From positions 1,704 to 13,685 of the forward strand of contig NAOQ01000764.1 in NCBI GenBank assembly GCA_002751075.1: a stretch of DNA of 11,982 nucleotides, read 5' to 3'. The position numbers were made by a program, and so were the translations under genes. Below the pieces are notes generated by a model. That model saw nothing but the letters and a program-made list of their open reading frames with translations, was not told the origin of the DNA and did no database searches. Shown piece by piece: positions 1-7,269 of the stretch; the first letter of the stretch is position 1, and each line of letters begins with the position of its first letter. Origin of the DNA: Ichthyophonus hoferi (Eukaryota; Opisthokonta; Ichthyosporea; Ichthyophonida; Ichthyophonidae).

Positions 1-31
<31 letters not shown>
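1..31. repeat. (TA)n microsatellite
   Basis: An uninterrupted TA dinucleotide run lies at the window edge and probably continues outside it. It leads straight into the AT-rich satellite to its right. Confidence 0.95.
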
Positions 32-950
32 CACTATAAATAAACACTAACTATATGATAAAAACATATGTACAAAAGTATATATATATGTATACGTATA
101 TAGATGTAATAAACATGGAATTCTGAAATTGAAACGCATAACAGCGCCTGGATTTTATCTACCTTGGAATGAGATAAGATATATATGATAATTGTATATA
201 TGGATTTATTAATATATATACTAAATAATTATACACTATAATTTTTATATATATTAAGGTGTATATATTAAAGAAGTATGTAGTTATTTTGATTATCCTT
301 TTACTATTTTTCTTCACTAGTGTAGCATCTGGAACTAGGGCTGGGTTTTATCTACCTTTGAAATGCATTATTGAGAGAATGAATGTAAACATTATGTTAT
401 TAAATTGTATATTTTATACACATACATTTTTATACACCTATATATACATATATACATGTATATTAATGTTTATATATTAAATCTAAAGAAATATATAATT
501 ATTTTTATTATAGATTGTATGTTTTATACACATATTTTCATACGCCTATATATATATATATATACGTATATATGCATGTATATTAATGCTCATATACTAA
601 AGTTAAAGAAATATTATGTATTTTTATATTGCATTGCTTTTTTTTTCTTTATGTGATTATGTACCGAGTCATTGCTGGTTTTCACCTAGCTTTGGATAAC
701 TATATACATTAATTATAGTGTATAAATATCATACAAATGTACATATATGTACCATACTAAGTATATATGCAAGAAAGTGAAAATAGTTATCGTGATATAC
801 TCTTATTTACTTATTTATTCTTGTTTAGTATCTTATTGAGTCATTTCCTACGTTTTATCTATCCTTGAATGTACAAGATTGCAGGATAATTGCATACATT
901 AACTATAGTATTAAAACTATTAGCATGAAAATTATTATTGATTATCAAGT
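32..950. repeat. Degenerate AT-rich tandem satellite
   Basis: A conserved core reading roughly TTTTATCTACCTTTGAATG recurs in the same orientation near 151-170, 345-363, 678-697 and 852-870. Each core is preceded by a T/C-rich stretch after an AAAGAAATAT-like block and followed by an ATAATTGTATACATTAAC-like block, so the units span about 175 to 195 bases. The second interval is longer (about 333 bases) because it holds an extra 110-bp duplication. The units have diverged strongly and differ by indels. Open frames here, including one with a signal-peptide-like hydrophobic run near 259-345, come from the AT-rich pyrimidine tract. That frame opens with GTG rather than ATG, so no gene is called. 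Confidence 0.75.
404..623. repeat. 110-bp direct tandem duplication
   Basis: Two adjacent copies start at 404 and 514. Each begins with ATTGTAT(A/G)TTTTATACACAT, passes through a TA-rich middle and ends with a TAAAGAAATAT-like block. The offset is 110 bases. This local amplification sits inside the satellite and explains its one over-long unit. Confidence 0.8.
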
Positions 951-1029
951 TTGGTCATCACACGGTCTTTTTATAATTAAACTTAATATAACCCGCACTA
1001 GTATCAATTATCAATATTAGCGATTATAA

Positions 1030-1440
1030 CTGTTGAAACGGTCGAGTAGAGGATCAACATACCCTCCTGTCCTTATCTTAAGTAGTTAACCTGAGAATGA
1101 CGCATGCCAAATGGCGGACTGTAATGTAAACAAAATTAGAAACTCCGCCTCGGCCACACAGTGGTCTATTTATACGCTTCCAAACATGTGGTGCGGCGAA
1201 ACTGAATTCAGATCAAACCGTATATCGAACATAATATATGTGAGTAGTTATACCAAAGAGGTAGCTGGCTAAAGAGTCATTCTAGGAAGAAGATATTAGT
1301 ATTAGATTATCAGGATGAAATGAGAAAACATGAATGTAAACTACAAGAGCTAATAAAGCCCCGGTCGTTCCTTCCGCCGTTCGGCGGATCCGCTCACACA
1401 TACGCGGTAGCTACGGCAAACACGAAGTTCTCATAAAAAT
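1030..1440. other. Gene-free block, slightly GC-richer, with TATA-like site
   Basis: This stretch stands out from its surroundings by several CpG-containing segments, notably 1139-1200 and 1360-1430. TATTTATA at 1165-1172 reads as TATAAATA on the minus strand, and AATAAA occurs on the plus strand at 1352-1357. No long open frame is present on either strand. A promoter or a mobile-element end are both possible; no matching second end was found in the window. Confidence 0.4.
1373..1388. other. GC-rich perfect hairpin
   Basis: TCCGCCG at 1373-1379 and CGGCGGA at 1382-1388 form a 7-bp perfect stem around TT. A second small stem, CCGC with GCGG, follows within 1389-1410, and GTAGCTAC lies beside it. 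The cluster suggests a structured RNA or DNA element in otherwise AT-rich sequence. It does not match a tRNA, 5S RNA or snRNA known to me. Confidence 0.6.
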
Positions 1441-1491
1441 ACACAATACTTTGCATTTAATTATATATAAAATATACACATCCTTATTGTA

Positions 1492-1840
1492 ATGTCCAAT
1501 CTACCACTGGCTCTCGTATATGATAATCAGTGTTCAAATCGTTCACTCGTTCAGAAGTCAGAAAACTGCTTACTGATACTAGATATTGATAATAGTGTTT
1601 ATTTACGTAGTGCCATAACTCCACTTAATAATCGATCACATGGTGCAATTCCTACATTTGTACCAAAGCGCATCAAAGCATCTATCCCTTCTAATTTAGA
1701 ACAGAGATATTTTTACTAGTCAATTACCTAGAGAGCTCAATAAAACCTCTAGCACAACAACTGAGTCTTAAAGACAGATCTGATCAAGCAGCTATCACTT
1801 ACACTGGTCAAACAACAACAACACTGCCAATTATACAAAT
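1492..1840 (+). pseudogene. Copy A of an unidentified repeated coding family
   Basis: A frame opens at ATG 1492 and reads 75 codons; further coding-like sequence of the same family follows to about 1840, but the whole is broken. It aligns by eye with copy B on the minus strand at 9981-10308: both start ATGTC, share GATAATC(A/G)GTG and AGAAGTCAG, and encode NRSH(G/C)AI(P/S)T followed by P(K/N)RIK. Further on both encode QLPRE and LKDRSDQ. Many of the differences fall at third codon positions, so the ancestor was translated. A less similar relative (copy C) lies at 11449-11910. The product is not recognised; a mobile-element protein and a host gene family are both possible. Confidence 0.5.
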
Positions 1841-2012
1841 GGACAGATTCTGGTAGCATTTATTCAGTATCATTACAGAATCAAGGGACTCCAATATCTC
1901 TCAAACAGAATCTTCTATACTTTCTAAAGATAGCACTTTATAAATAATATTTCAGAACCTAGTATTAATTAATTGAATAATTATAATTATAGTTACGTTG
2001 CCTATTTTATAA

Positions 2013-2147
2013 TGTTGTGTATGTAAAGATATATTTGACAGGAACTTTACACAATTTCTAACTATACCAGTCGGAAAATACGTAAATGAAGAAAGAGTGG
2101 AAAAAACTAGTAAGTATTTATGTCGTCAGACACAGTCGACTCAATAA
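2013..2147 (+). CDS. Candidate terminal exon or coding remnant
   Basis: An open stretch of 44 codons between stops has protein-like composition: a Cys-rich start (CCVCKDIF), then FLTIPVGKYVNEERVEK. The stop TAA at 2145-2147 lies inside AATAAA at 2143-2148, so it could be the last exon of a transcript. A perfect donor, GTAAGT, also lies within it at 2110-2115, so it could instead be an internal exon ending near 2109. It lies on the same strand as copy A and 170 bases beyond it and may be a further part of that family. No homolog is recognised, and the length could arise by chance. Confidence 0.2.
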   Translation, partial: CCVCKDIFDRNFTQFLTIPVGKYVNEERVEKTSKYLCRQTQSTQ

Positions 2148-2598
2148 AGACTTATGTTGTTAGTTTGCAAATAGTATAAATCCTGGCCTACCTAGGTTGT
2201 GCTCCAGTGGCTCTGACACAGTTTTAGTATAGGACTAAGTGGCATTGCTTAATAACACAAATATAATAAGTATCTGGCGTACTAGATTACGTTTGACTTA
2301 TTGAATTATTGACTGAACTTAATTGATCTAGTAAATTGCCAATAGGTAACGGAAAAAATATACCGTTGAAGTTTACAGAAATATGTAAAGTAAATAAACA
2401 TTTTTAAAAAAAAAACTTGATGTAATTAACAGTAATTAGCCTACTATAGTTTAGCTAATTATTTATAATGTGTTGGAATCAATAGTGTCAGATATTAGAG
2501 ATCTTATGTCTCCATCATCTACAAATACATTTTGTAAGTCTCAGTTAAACAAACATGTACTTTGTCTCAAAATTCTGGTTTGCTCTCTATTCTTCTTC
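2148..2598. other. Gene-free stretch
   Basis: AT-rich sequence with no convincing gene. An A run lies at 2407-2416. A plus-strand frame around 2470-2600 is open for about 50 codons but ends in a pyrimidine tract and shows no recognisable motif. Confidence 0.5.
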
Positions 2599-2900
2599 TT
2601 TTTTTTTTTCCCAGCCCAATGTTTTTAAGCACAGTAAACAGTTTATTTTCTTGCTAATAGCAAGAGATGTAGTTTCTCGGAATCTTGGCTGCTGATTGCA
2701 GAGTCTGTGTCCTTGTCCATAGACATGCAATGTCTCTCTTCAACTTCACTTACTTTGGGACCTGTAGCTATATCGAAGCTCTTAAGGAGATCTCTTGTTG
2801 TGTCCTTTTTACTAGAATGGGATGTGAACTAGATACGTTTCTTCTTCTTTCCTATGGATCCCAATTTAGTTGTTGTTTCCCTAGTAATTTTTGTTTGATC
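2599..2900 (-). pseudogene. Probable retrocopy or decayed 3' exon with poly(A)
   Basis: Read on the minus strand from about 2900 to 2648, one frame carries a hydrophilic protein-like sequence interrupted by an in-frame stop in its middle. It is lysine-rich at first (KLGSIGKKKKR), then acidic and serine-rich, with SSQDSEKLHLLLLARK before its final stop. AATAAA overlaps that stop (TTTATT at 2642-2647 on the plus strand). About 33 bases further lies an 11-base A tract (T run at 2599-2609) followed by AGAAGAAG. Stop, AATAAA and A tract in this order fit a processed pseudogene or the 3' end of a retroelement. The parent protein is not recognised. The plus-strand frame at 2685-2915 is its antisense shadow. 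Confidence 0.4.
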
Positions 2901-2949
2901 CTAGACGCAGAATGAATTAAATTTTGACTTCTTTTTGTGGTCACTACTA

Positions 2950-3310
2950 CTATTTAAACAAACATTTGTAATGTATTTAACCTTATTGCTACACTATAAA
3001 ATCAGCACCCAGACTAAGTCTGTAAATTCTGGTTATATAGTTGTGGGTTCAGGACAATACCAGTTACCCACGTGATAAATATTTGAAACTACCATACTAT
3101 TGAAGAGGAACTTAACCTAACTGTTACCTAACATGTTGTCAGCAACATATTGTCCAACGACTATTCAAAGGATTGTTCTGGATACTTTGTATCACATATG
3201 TATTATCAAACATTATGGGAGGAATTAAATAGTAATAACCAACACTATTTAAAATCACTGTAAATTCACGTCGAAGATTGCCCTAAGCGTCTAGTCCTAA
3301 ATAACTACAA
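2950..3310. other. Gene-free stretch with small inverted repeats
   Basis: No gene is seen. CAGACT-A-AGTCTG forms a palindrome at 3010-3022, and GTGGGT (3043-3048) pairs with ACCCAC (3066-3071). The second arm overlaps an E-box, CACGTG, at 3069-3074. The segment CCAGTTACCCACGT here resembles CCAGTCACCCACGT near 6951, which may mark a short dispersed repeat. Confidence 0.4.
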
Positions 3311-3315
3311 TTAAT

Positions 3316-3350
3316 GACATGTAATTAATTAATTATCATTAATTAATGTC
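3316..3350. promoter_or_regulatory. Palindromic cluster of TAAT/ATTA sites
   Basis: GACAT at 3316-3320 and ATGTC at 3346-3350 close an imperfect hairpin whose inside is built almost only of overlapping TAATTA and ATTAAT words. Such words are the core of homeodomain binding sites. In AT-rich DNA they also arise by chance, but the inverted symmetry is unusual. No adjacent promoter is proven. Confidence 0.35.
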
Positions 3351-3384
3351 CTACTCCTCATTCTAAAATTTTCTTAACATTTAG

Positions 3385-3920
3385 AGGTTCAACGCTACAT
3401 AAACAGTAAGTATATTTGTACAAGACATCATAAAGTATTCGGTCAAACACTCGTAGGGGCTGAAATACTCGAACAGATACTTAACAAAAGCTATGCAGTC
3501 TAATATTAATTTCTCTGTACAATAAATAATTGGCTACTACCCTGAACATGGATGAGGTAATTATTACACAGGCTGAAATCGACATTATGGTGCTAGCACT
3601 TGCAACTAGTAGGTTCTTCATGATTGACAGTTTAGTGAGTAGTAATCAACTTCTAAACATTTCTATTACTTTTTTAAATAATTTTGTAAATGCTTGGATT
3701 AATGAGTTGATAGAATAAAAATGGTAACCAAATAATTTTAATGACGTAATTAATGAATTGATACATGTGAATAATAGGATACAGTGCATTGGATTATTAA
3801 TTAAGTAGAGAACCTTGAGGGTGGTTAAAGGAGCTATGAAGATATTTTCACAGGGTAATTCCCGCACTTCTTGCATAAACACATTTGGGAGTCATTCTTA
3901 TCAATTAAAAAAAAAACGTT
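3385..3920 (+). pseudogene. Decayed coding stretch, possible copy D of the repeated family
   Basis: A splice-acceptor-like TTTTCTTAACATTTAG ends at 3384. It is followed by an open frame to 3503 containing FGQTLVGAEILEQILNKSY, whose FGQTLVGAEIL part loosely recalls the FVGSELVDWL core of DEP domains. A second frame from ATG 3548 reads 56 codons (ITQAEIDIMVLALATSRFF), and the same frame stays nearly stop-free to about 3918, far more open than expected at this base composition. Three blocks match the upstream part of copy B in the same order: AEILEQIL with AEKILGNM, TQAEIDIMVLAL with DSTDIDRALLSI, and FNDVINELIHVNNR with FIEDIDRSIDKRR. The stretch is broken in several places. The matches are weak and by eye. 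Confidence 0.3.
3677..3784. repeat. In-frame 54-bp diverged duplication
   Basis: AATAATTTT followed by ATTAATGA(G/A)TTGATA occurs at 3677 and again at 3731, an offset of 54 bases or 18 codons. The encoded peptides, NNFVNAWINELI and NNFNDVINELI, are alike. This suggests internal repetition in the ancestral protein or a later local duplication. Confidence 0.55.
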
Positions 3921-4684
3921 AGGAAATGCAAGTGTGTATTGCTTAAATTCGGTTATAAGTTATTGTTTATGTGTATGTTTAGAATTTAGAATCCAGTATA
4001 ATAACACCTATCAACAATAAATAGACAATATATCAACCAAATTCTGATGCCAAGGTTCTTGTGTATATGCATACAAGCGTATATTTGGTTGTATAAGGAG
4101 CAAGCAAGATCTGATAGAGAAAAGGTGGGAAACACATGTATTCAAGGCCTACTCTGGAACTGAGGTTGAAACTAATAAATAATAGAGAAGAGACATGTTT
4201 ATCAGTTTATTGGTAGTATACTGGGTAATCCAGCCATAAAGACTGAAAATTATCTCAAGGAAAATCCTCTAATCAGTTATACTTGTGGATTGCTCTCTTG
4301 ATACTTCTACTGATAGTAATATAGGATGATACGGCATTCCGGGTATAGTCTATAATAATTTAATCCCAATAAAATCTGGTAATATATTTTTAATATCAAA
4401 TAATGTTACTTGTCCTAGCACAGGTTAATATTATTTAAATAATACTTTGTAATTATGCATTCAAGAAACTCTCGAGACAAGCTAAATGTTTAAATTGTAT
4501 GAAGGTCGATTTAAAATATTAATCGAACAATTCGCAATAAAAATCTTAATAATCAACAGATAGCACAAAAAACCCGGCCTATACACAAACAATCATTTCA
4601 AAATCCACTGGTCACCAGCTCGTCGCCTGCACTACAAATAGATAACCAAACAATAAATATTTATAACAAAAACAAAATTACATA
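3921..4684. other. Gene-free stretch
   Basis: AT-rich intergenic sequence. Frames on both strands are short and no motif, tRNA or clear repeat stands out. It lies just beyond the likely 3' end of the PDZ gene. Confidence 0.55.
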
Positions 4685-4690
4685 TTTATT
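4685..4690 (-). terminator. Candidate poly(A) signal of the PDZ gene
   Basis: TTTATT on the plus strand reads AATAAA on the minus strand. It is the first clear canonical signal downstream of the stop at 5102-5104 and implies a 3' UTR of roughly 420 bases. No transcript evidence is available. Confidence 0.45.
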
Positions 4691-4792
4691 TGAATTAAAT
4701 TACAATAACGGCTTGCCAGAGCCTACTCACTGGAATGGTTATGCCTAATCAAGCAATTTTTTCGTTATGACGTAACAAGAGATCAAATTAGG

Positions 4793-4807
4793 AAAAAAAA
4801 AAAAAAA
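4793..4807. repeat. A15 homopolymer
   Basis: A run of 15 A on the plus strand lies inside the predicted 3' UTR of the minus-strand PDZ gene. Confidence 0.9.
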
Positions 4808-5008
4808 TAGCGCTGGTGCAAAGCTATATGTTTGTTATATCATGTTTACAATTTGGTAGGAGAAAACTCAATATATACCACCGTGCAGTTAAATGATGTT
4901 AACGACCGCTCGGCCCAACGCTATGAAAAAAGAAAAAGCAACTGATAATTAACATGCTGTTTTAGAAAACCAGCCTTACCTAAGTGTAACATTTCAAATA
5001 CTTTCAAT

Positions 5009-5060
5009 CTCCTCTCTAGAAGAGGAGAGGTTTTGCAATATATATATATATATGCAAAAC
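5009..5060 (-). other. Tandem hairpins in the 3' UTR of the PDZ gene
   Basis: Two adjacent inverted repeats begin about 40 bases after the stop codon. GTTTTGCA (5030-5037) and TGCAAAAC (5053-5060) flank a self-complementary TA run, so nearly the whole 31 bases can fold. CTCCTCT (5009-5015) and AGAGGAG (5021-5027) form a second 7-bp stem with a 5-base loop. In the minus-strand transcript the AU hairpin comes first. They could affect mRNA stability or 3' end use; this is inference. Confidence 0.6.
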
Positions 5061-5101
5061 ATGTTTCTTGAGGTCTTTCGTGCATATAGCTATAAAATGA
5101 G

Positions 5102-6299
5102 TCAACTACTAATTGAGGACACAGATCTTCGGGTAAGAATTGTATCTCTGACAAATTCTGACATCGACATGACTCTAAAGACAAGATCGCCACCTTCCTC
5201 CTTAATCTTTTGTACCCCAACGGGGATGGTAACAGGTACCTTTCTTGGATTGGCTTTTATTGTGGTAACTCTTGTACTCTCACTTCCAAAAATATACTTC
5301 CATGTACTTGAATTTCTTGAATCCCCTATGGTAAGGCGTGACGGAGTCTTTCCTGACGCCGCTCGGGCCAAATCCAACTCTCCAGCAAGCATCGTAGGAA
5401 TAGTACAGACTGTTACATCTTCGGTTAAACGCATATGATGTAGCTGTTTAAGAACAATACTTCTTGGGAGACCTATCATATTCAATTCATTCAACTCTAC
5501 AATTGTTTCATCTTCACGAACATTGAACATTTTTTCATCCACACTTAAACGTGAATTTGGTCCTGCATTATTGGGCGGGAAATTATATTTTGCTGCGGCT
5601 TGGGCGTGTTCCACAGTACTCTGAGTATACCTAAAAATTCAATACAATCAGTAACGCATAGCAATAGGTTGCAATATGATAGTGAGAAAACGAAACCACC
5701 CACTCTTATAGTTATGTTTATAAACAGGACGGACTATACAATTTATTTAGAACAAAAACATACCTTGCCAGGACTTGATAGCGTGACAGAGGACAGTCGG
5801 CAATCTTCAAGTTGATAATTTGTTTATCACGAAGGTGATTGAGAATAGGCCCAGGACTCATATTAACTCTGTGAAATACATCAGTTCGCAAAAGCATGTT
5901 GTCGACAGCTTCTAACCGATCTCCAGAACGCAGTGATGCCATCCATGCAGGAGACCATTCTAAAACATCAGTGATTATTAATTCCCCTGTAAATTCATCA
6001 TGATAAATAGTCAGTCAAAGCACTTCAAAACAATTATCTATAGGAACTTGTTCCATCAATAGATTTTCCATTCAACATCGAGTATAATAGTTAACAAGAA
6101 AAATGAGTTACTTACCATTATACCGGCATAAACTTATGCCAAAATCCTGTCCAGCCTTTTTTTCAATTTTCAGTTCCCTTTTAAAAATTTGCTCATCGAA
6201 ATCAAAATCAGTCATACGCATTGCTTCATTTGAGGCCGGATCAAAATAAACAGCAGTAGACAAACTAACCGAAGGGGCTAAACTGGCAGTGTCACACAT
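5102..6299 (-). CDS. PDZ-domain protein, three exons, 311 residues
   Basis: Exons are 6299-6116, 5986-5764 and 5630-5102 (minus strand). Both introns are GT-AG, GTAAGT..CAG and GTATGT..TAG, in phases 1 and 2, and only these joins keep the frame open. ATG 6299 is the start because an in-frame TGA lies at 6332-6330 and a TATA box lies 70 bases upstream. Residues 40-126 form a PDZ domain: carboxylate-binding loop GQDFGISL (50-57), strand ELIITDVL, then SGDRLEAVD (82-90) and helix-strand PILNHLRDKQIINLKIA. The first helix position is not the His of class I domains, so ligand class is open. Residues about 151-214 look like a second, degenerate PDZ (REDETIVELN, then IVLKQLHHMRLTEDVTVCTI) without a clear GLGF-type loop. 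The last 97 residues are basic, serine-rich and unrecognised. No signal peptide or membrane segment is seen. It is probably a cytoplasmic scaffold binding C-terminal tails of partner proteins. No specific ortholog could be named. Confidence 0.85.
5631..5763 (-). other. Intron 2 of the PDZ gene
   Basis: 133 bases, from GTATGT at 5763 to TTTTTAG ending at 5631. A competing AG ten bases downstream (CTCAG) would put the next exon out of frame, so the first AG is chosen. The split codon is AG-G (Arg136). Confidence 0.85.
5987..6115 (-). other. Intron 1 of the PDZ gene
   Basis: 129 bases, from GTAAGT at 6115 to TTTACAG ending at 5987. It splits the codon for Gly62 as G-GG and interrupts the PDZ domain between its second and third strands. 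Confidence 0.88.
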
Positions 6300-6368
6300 T
6301 ATAAAAAACCAAAACCAAAAACTAACGCATCATCTAGACAAAATCCTTTGAATTATGCTCTTATCTTA

Positions 6369-6402
6369 CTTATATAGAACTTGCAACTAACAGGTAACCA
6401 AT
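6369..6402 (-). promoter_or_regulatory. TATA box and CCAAT box upstream of the PDZ gene
   Basis: TATATAAG reads on the minus strand at 6376-6369, 70 bases before the ATG, which would place transcription start near 6345 and leave a short 5' UTR. An inverted CCAAT box lies at 6398-6402, about 22 bases further upstream. The order and spacing fit a compact polymerase II promoter. Confidence 0.5.
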
Positions 6403-6404
6403 CA

Positions 6405-7003
6405 CTGCAAACATATATTTGTAAAATATCCGAATATGAATTAGACTGGGTTGAGATAATTTTAACTTTTTTAATATTAGTAAACTTCTCGTGTTTATTC
6501 GTTGTATTTAATGGCTTACATTTAATTATTTATCAAATGCTTTGATTTTGATGATTAAGTTGTGAATGAAAAAAATATATAATGAAATTTTATTGTTATA
6601 AGTTCACTTTCAAATTGCTCATATAGTAATAAATTTCAAAAAAGATCTTGTTATGACTCGAAAAACTGCATTTATTAAATGATGACCTTAATGTGAAAAT
6701 CTATGATGTCGCTTTATTGCGTTTAAATTTTCTTTAGAAAAGTAGTCCATCTCATCTGAAAATATACTATAATGGGTGTTAAAAGGATAATATTACAAGG
6801 TAAAAGACGCAATAAAAAAATCTAAGTTGTCAACAAATAAATCAATCGAATGGATCATTTACAATATCCTCTGTTGGTTACTGCAATCAGAACCACGGAG
6901 ATATGCATGATAGACTCGTGCCTTACACGGTCATCAGTGCAATTGCATATCCAGTCACCCACGTTATTGATAAATCAATCAGGGTGGCGAACGGTTGGAG
7001 TTT
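6405..7003. other. Gene-free stretch upstream of the PDZ gene
   Basis: Very AT-rich to about 6850, then a mixed segment (6870-7000) without a long frame. On the minus strand 6940-6915 contains CTGATGA followed by a possible small stem, but no hammerhead-type GAAA follows, so no ribozyme is called. Confidence 0.45.
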
Positions 7004-7020
7004 GCTGCTTTTCCAGCAGC
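7004..7020. other. Small hairpin
   Basis: GCTGCT (7004-7009) and AGCAGC (7015-7020) form a 6-bp stem with a 5-base loop. It lies about 10 bases beyond the stop of the candidate minus-strand exon. The palindrome TCACGTGA, a strong E-box, lies at 7030-7037 across that stop. Confidence 0.5.
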
Positions 7021-7029
7021 CCCAGATAA

Positions 7030-7269
7030 TCACGTGAGATCTGTTATTCCAATGAAATTAAGTATTTCTATACGACCACATGAATATAAATATCCCAAAA
7101 TATTTAAAATACTTCGTGTTCTCCAAATAGAGATACTTGCATCTGTTTGGCTTATTGCACATTGAAACACATCTCTATCTAAAGGAACTATAGCATGCAA
7201 ATAAGTTACAAGCAGCATCTCAATGAAAATAAAGTACTTGAGAACAATAGTAACATATGAGCCAACAAG
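7030..7269 (-). CDS. Candidate 3' exon, unknown protein
   Basis: An open frame of 79 codons follows a splice-acceptor-like TTATTAAGGCTGTTTAG that ends at 7270 and closes with TGA at 7032-7030. An internal ATG lies at 7218. The first 30 residues are hydrophobic (YVTIVLKYFIFIEMLLVTYL) and could be one membrane segment. The rest is mixed: PLDRDVFQCAISQTDASISI, then a Tyr- and Ile-rich end. About six stops would be expected by chance over this length. It lies upstream of the PDZ gene on the same strand but in front of that gene's own promoter, so it would be a separate gene. No homolog is recognised and no upstream exon was found. Confidence 0.3.
   Translation of the reverse strand, partial: LVGSYVTIVLKYFIFIEMLLVTYLHAIVPLDRDVFQCAISQTDASISIWRTRSILNILGYLYSCGRIEILNFIGITDLT

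Noticed and set aside
259-480. Frame with a signal-peptide-like N terminus
   Set aside because: It starts with GTG, lies inside the satellite, and its hydrophobic part is the recurring pyrimidine tract. The other satellite units do not preserve the frame.
405-656. 83-codon Tyr/Ile-rich frame
   Set aside because: It is a translation of TA repeats and the 110-bp duplication.
1029-1490. LTR in front of copy A
   Set aside because: TATA-like and AATAAA words are present but there is no second matching repeat in the window and no recognisable primer-binding site.
2685-2915. 76-codon plus-strand frame
   Set aside because: It is antisense to the minus-strand remnant that has a poly(A) signal and A tract; its start codon is not ATG.
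3646-3882. 78-codon minus-strand frame
   Set aside because: It is antisense to the 3548-3918 coding-like frame and spans the 54-bp duplication, which inflates it.
4921-5220. 99-codon minus-strand frame
   Set aside because: It overlaps the PDZ exon 3 and its 3' UTR in another frame and contains the TA repeat.
5052-5438. 128-codon plus-strand frame
   Set aside because: It is the antisense shadow of PDZ exon 3.
6915-6940. Hammerhead ribozyme candidate (CTGATGA on the minus strand)
   Set aside because: The small stem that follows is not succeeded by the required GAAA core, so the catalytic fold is not supported.
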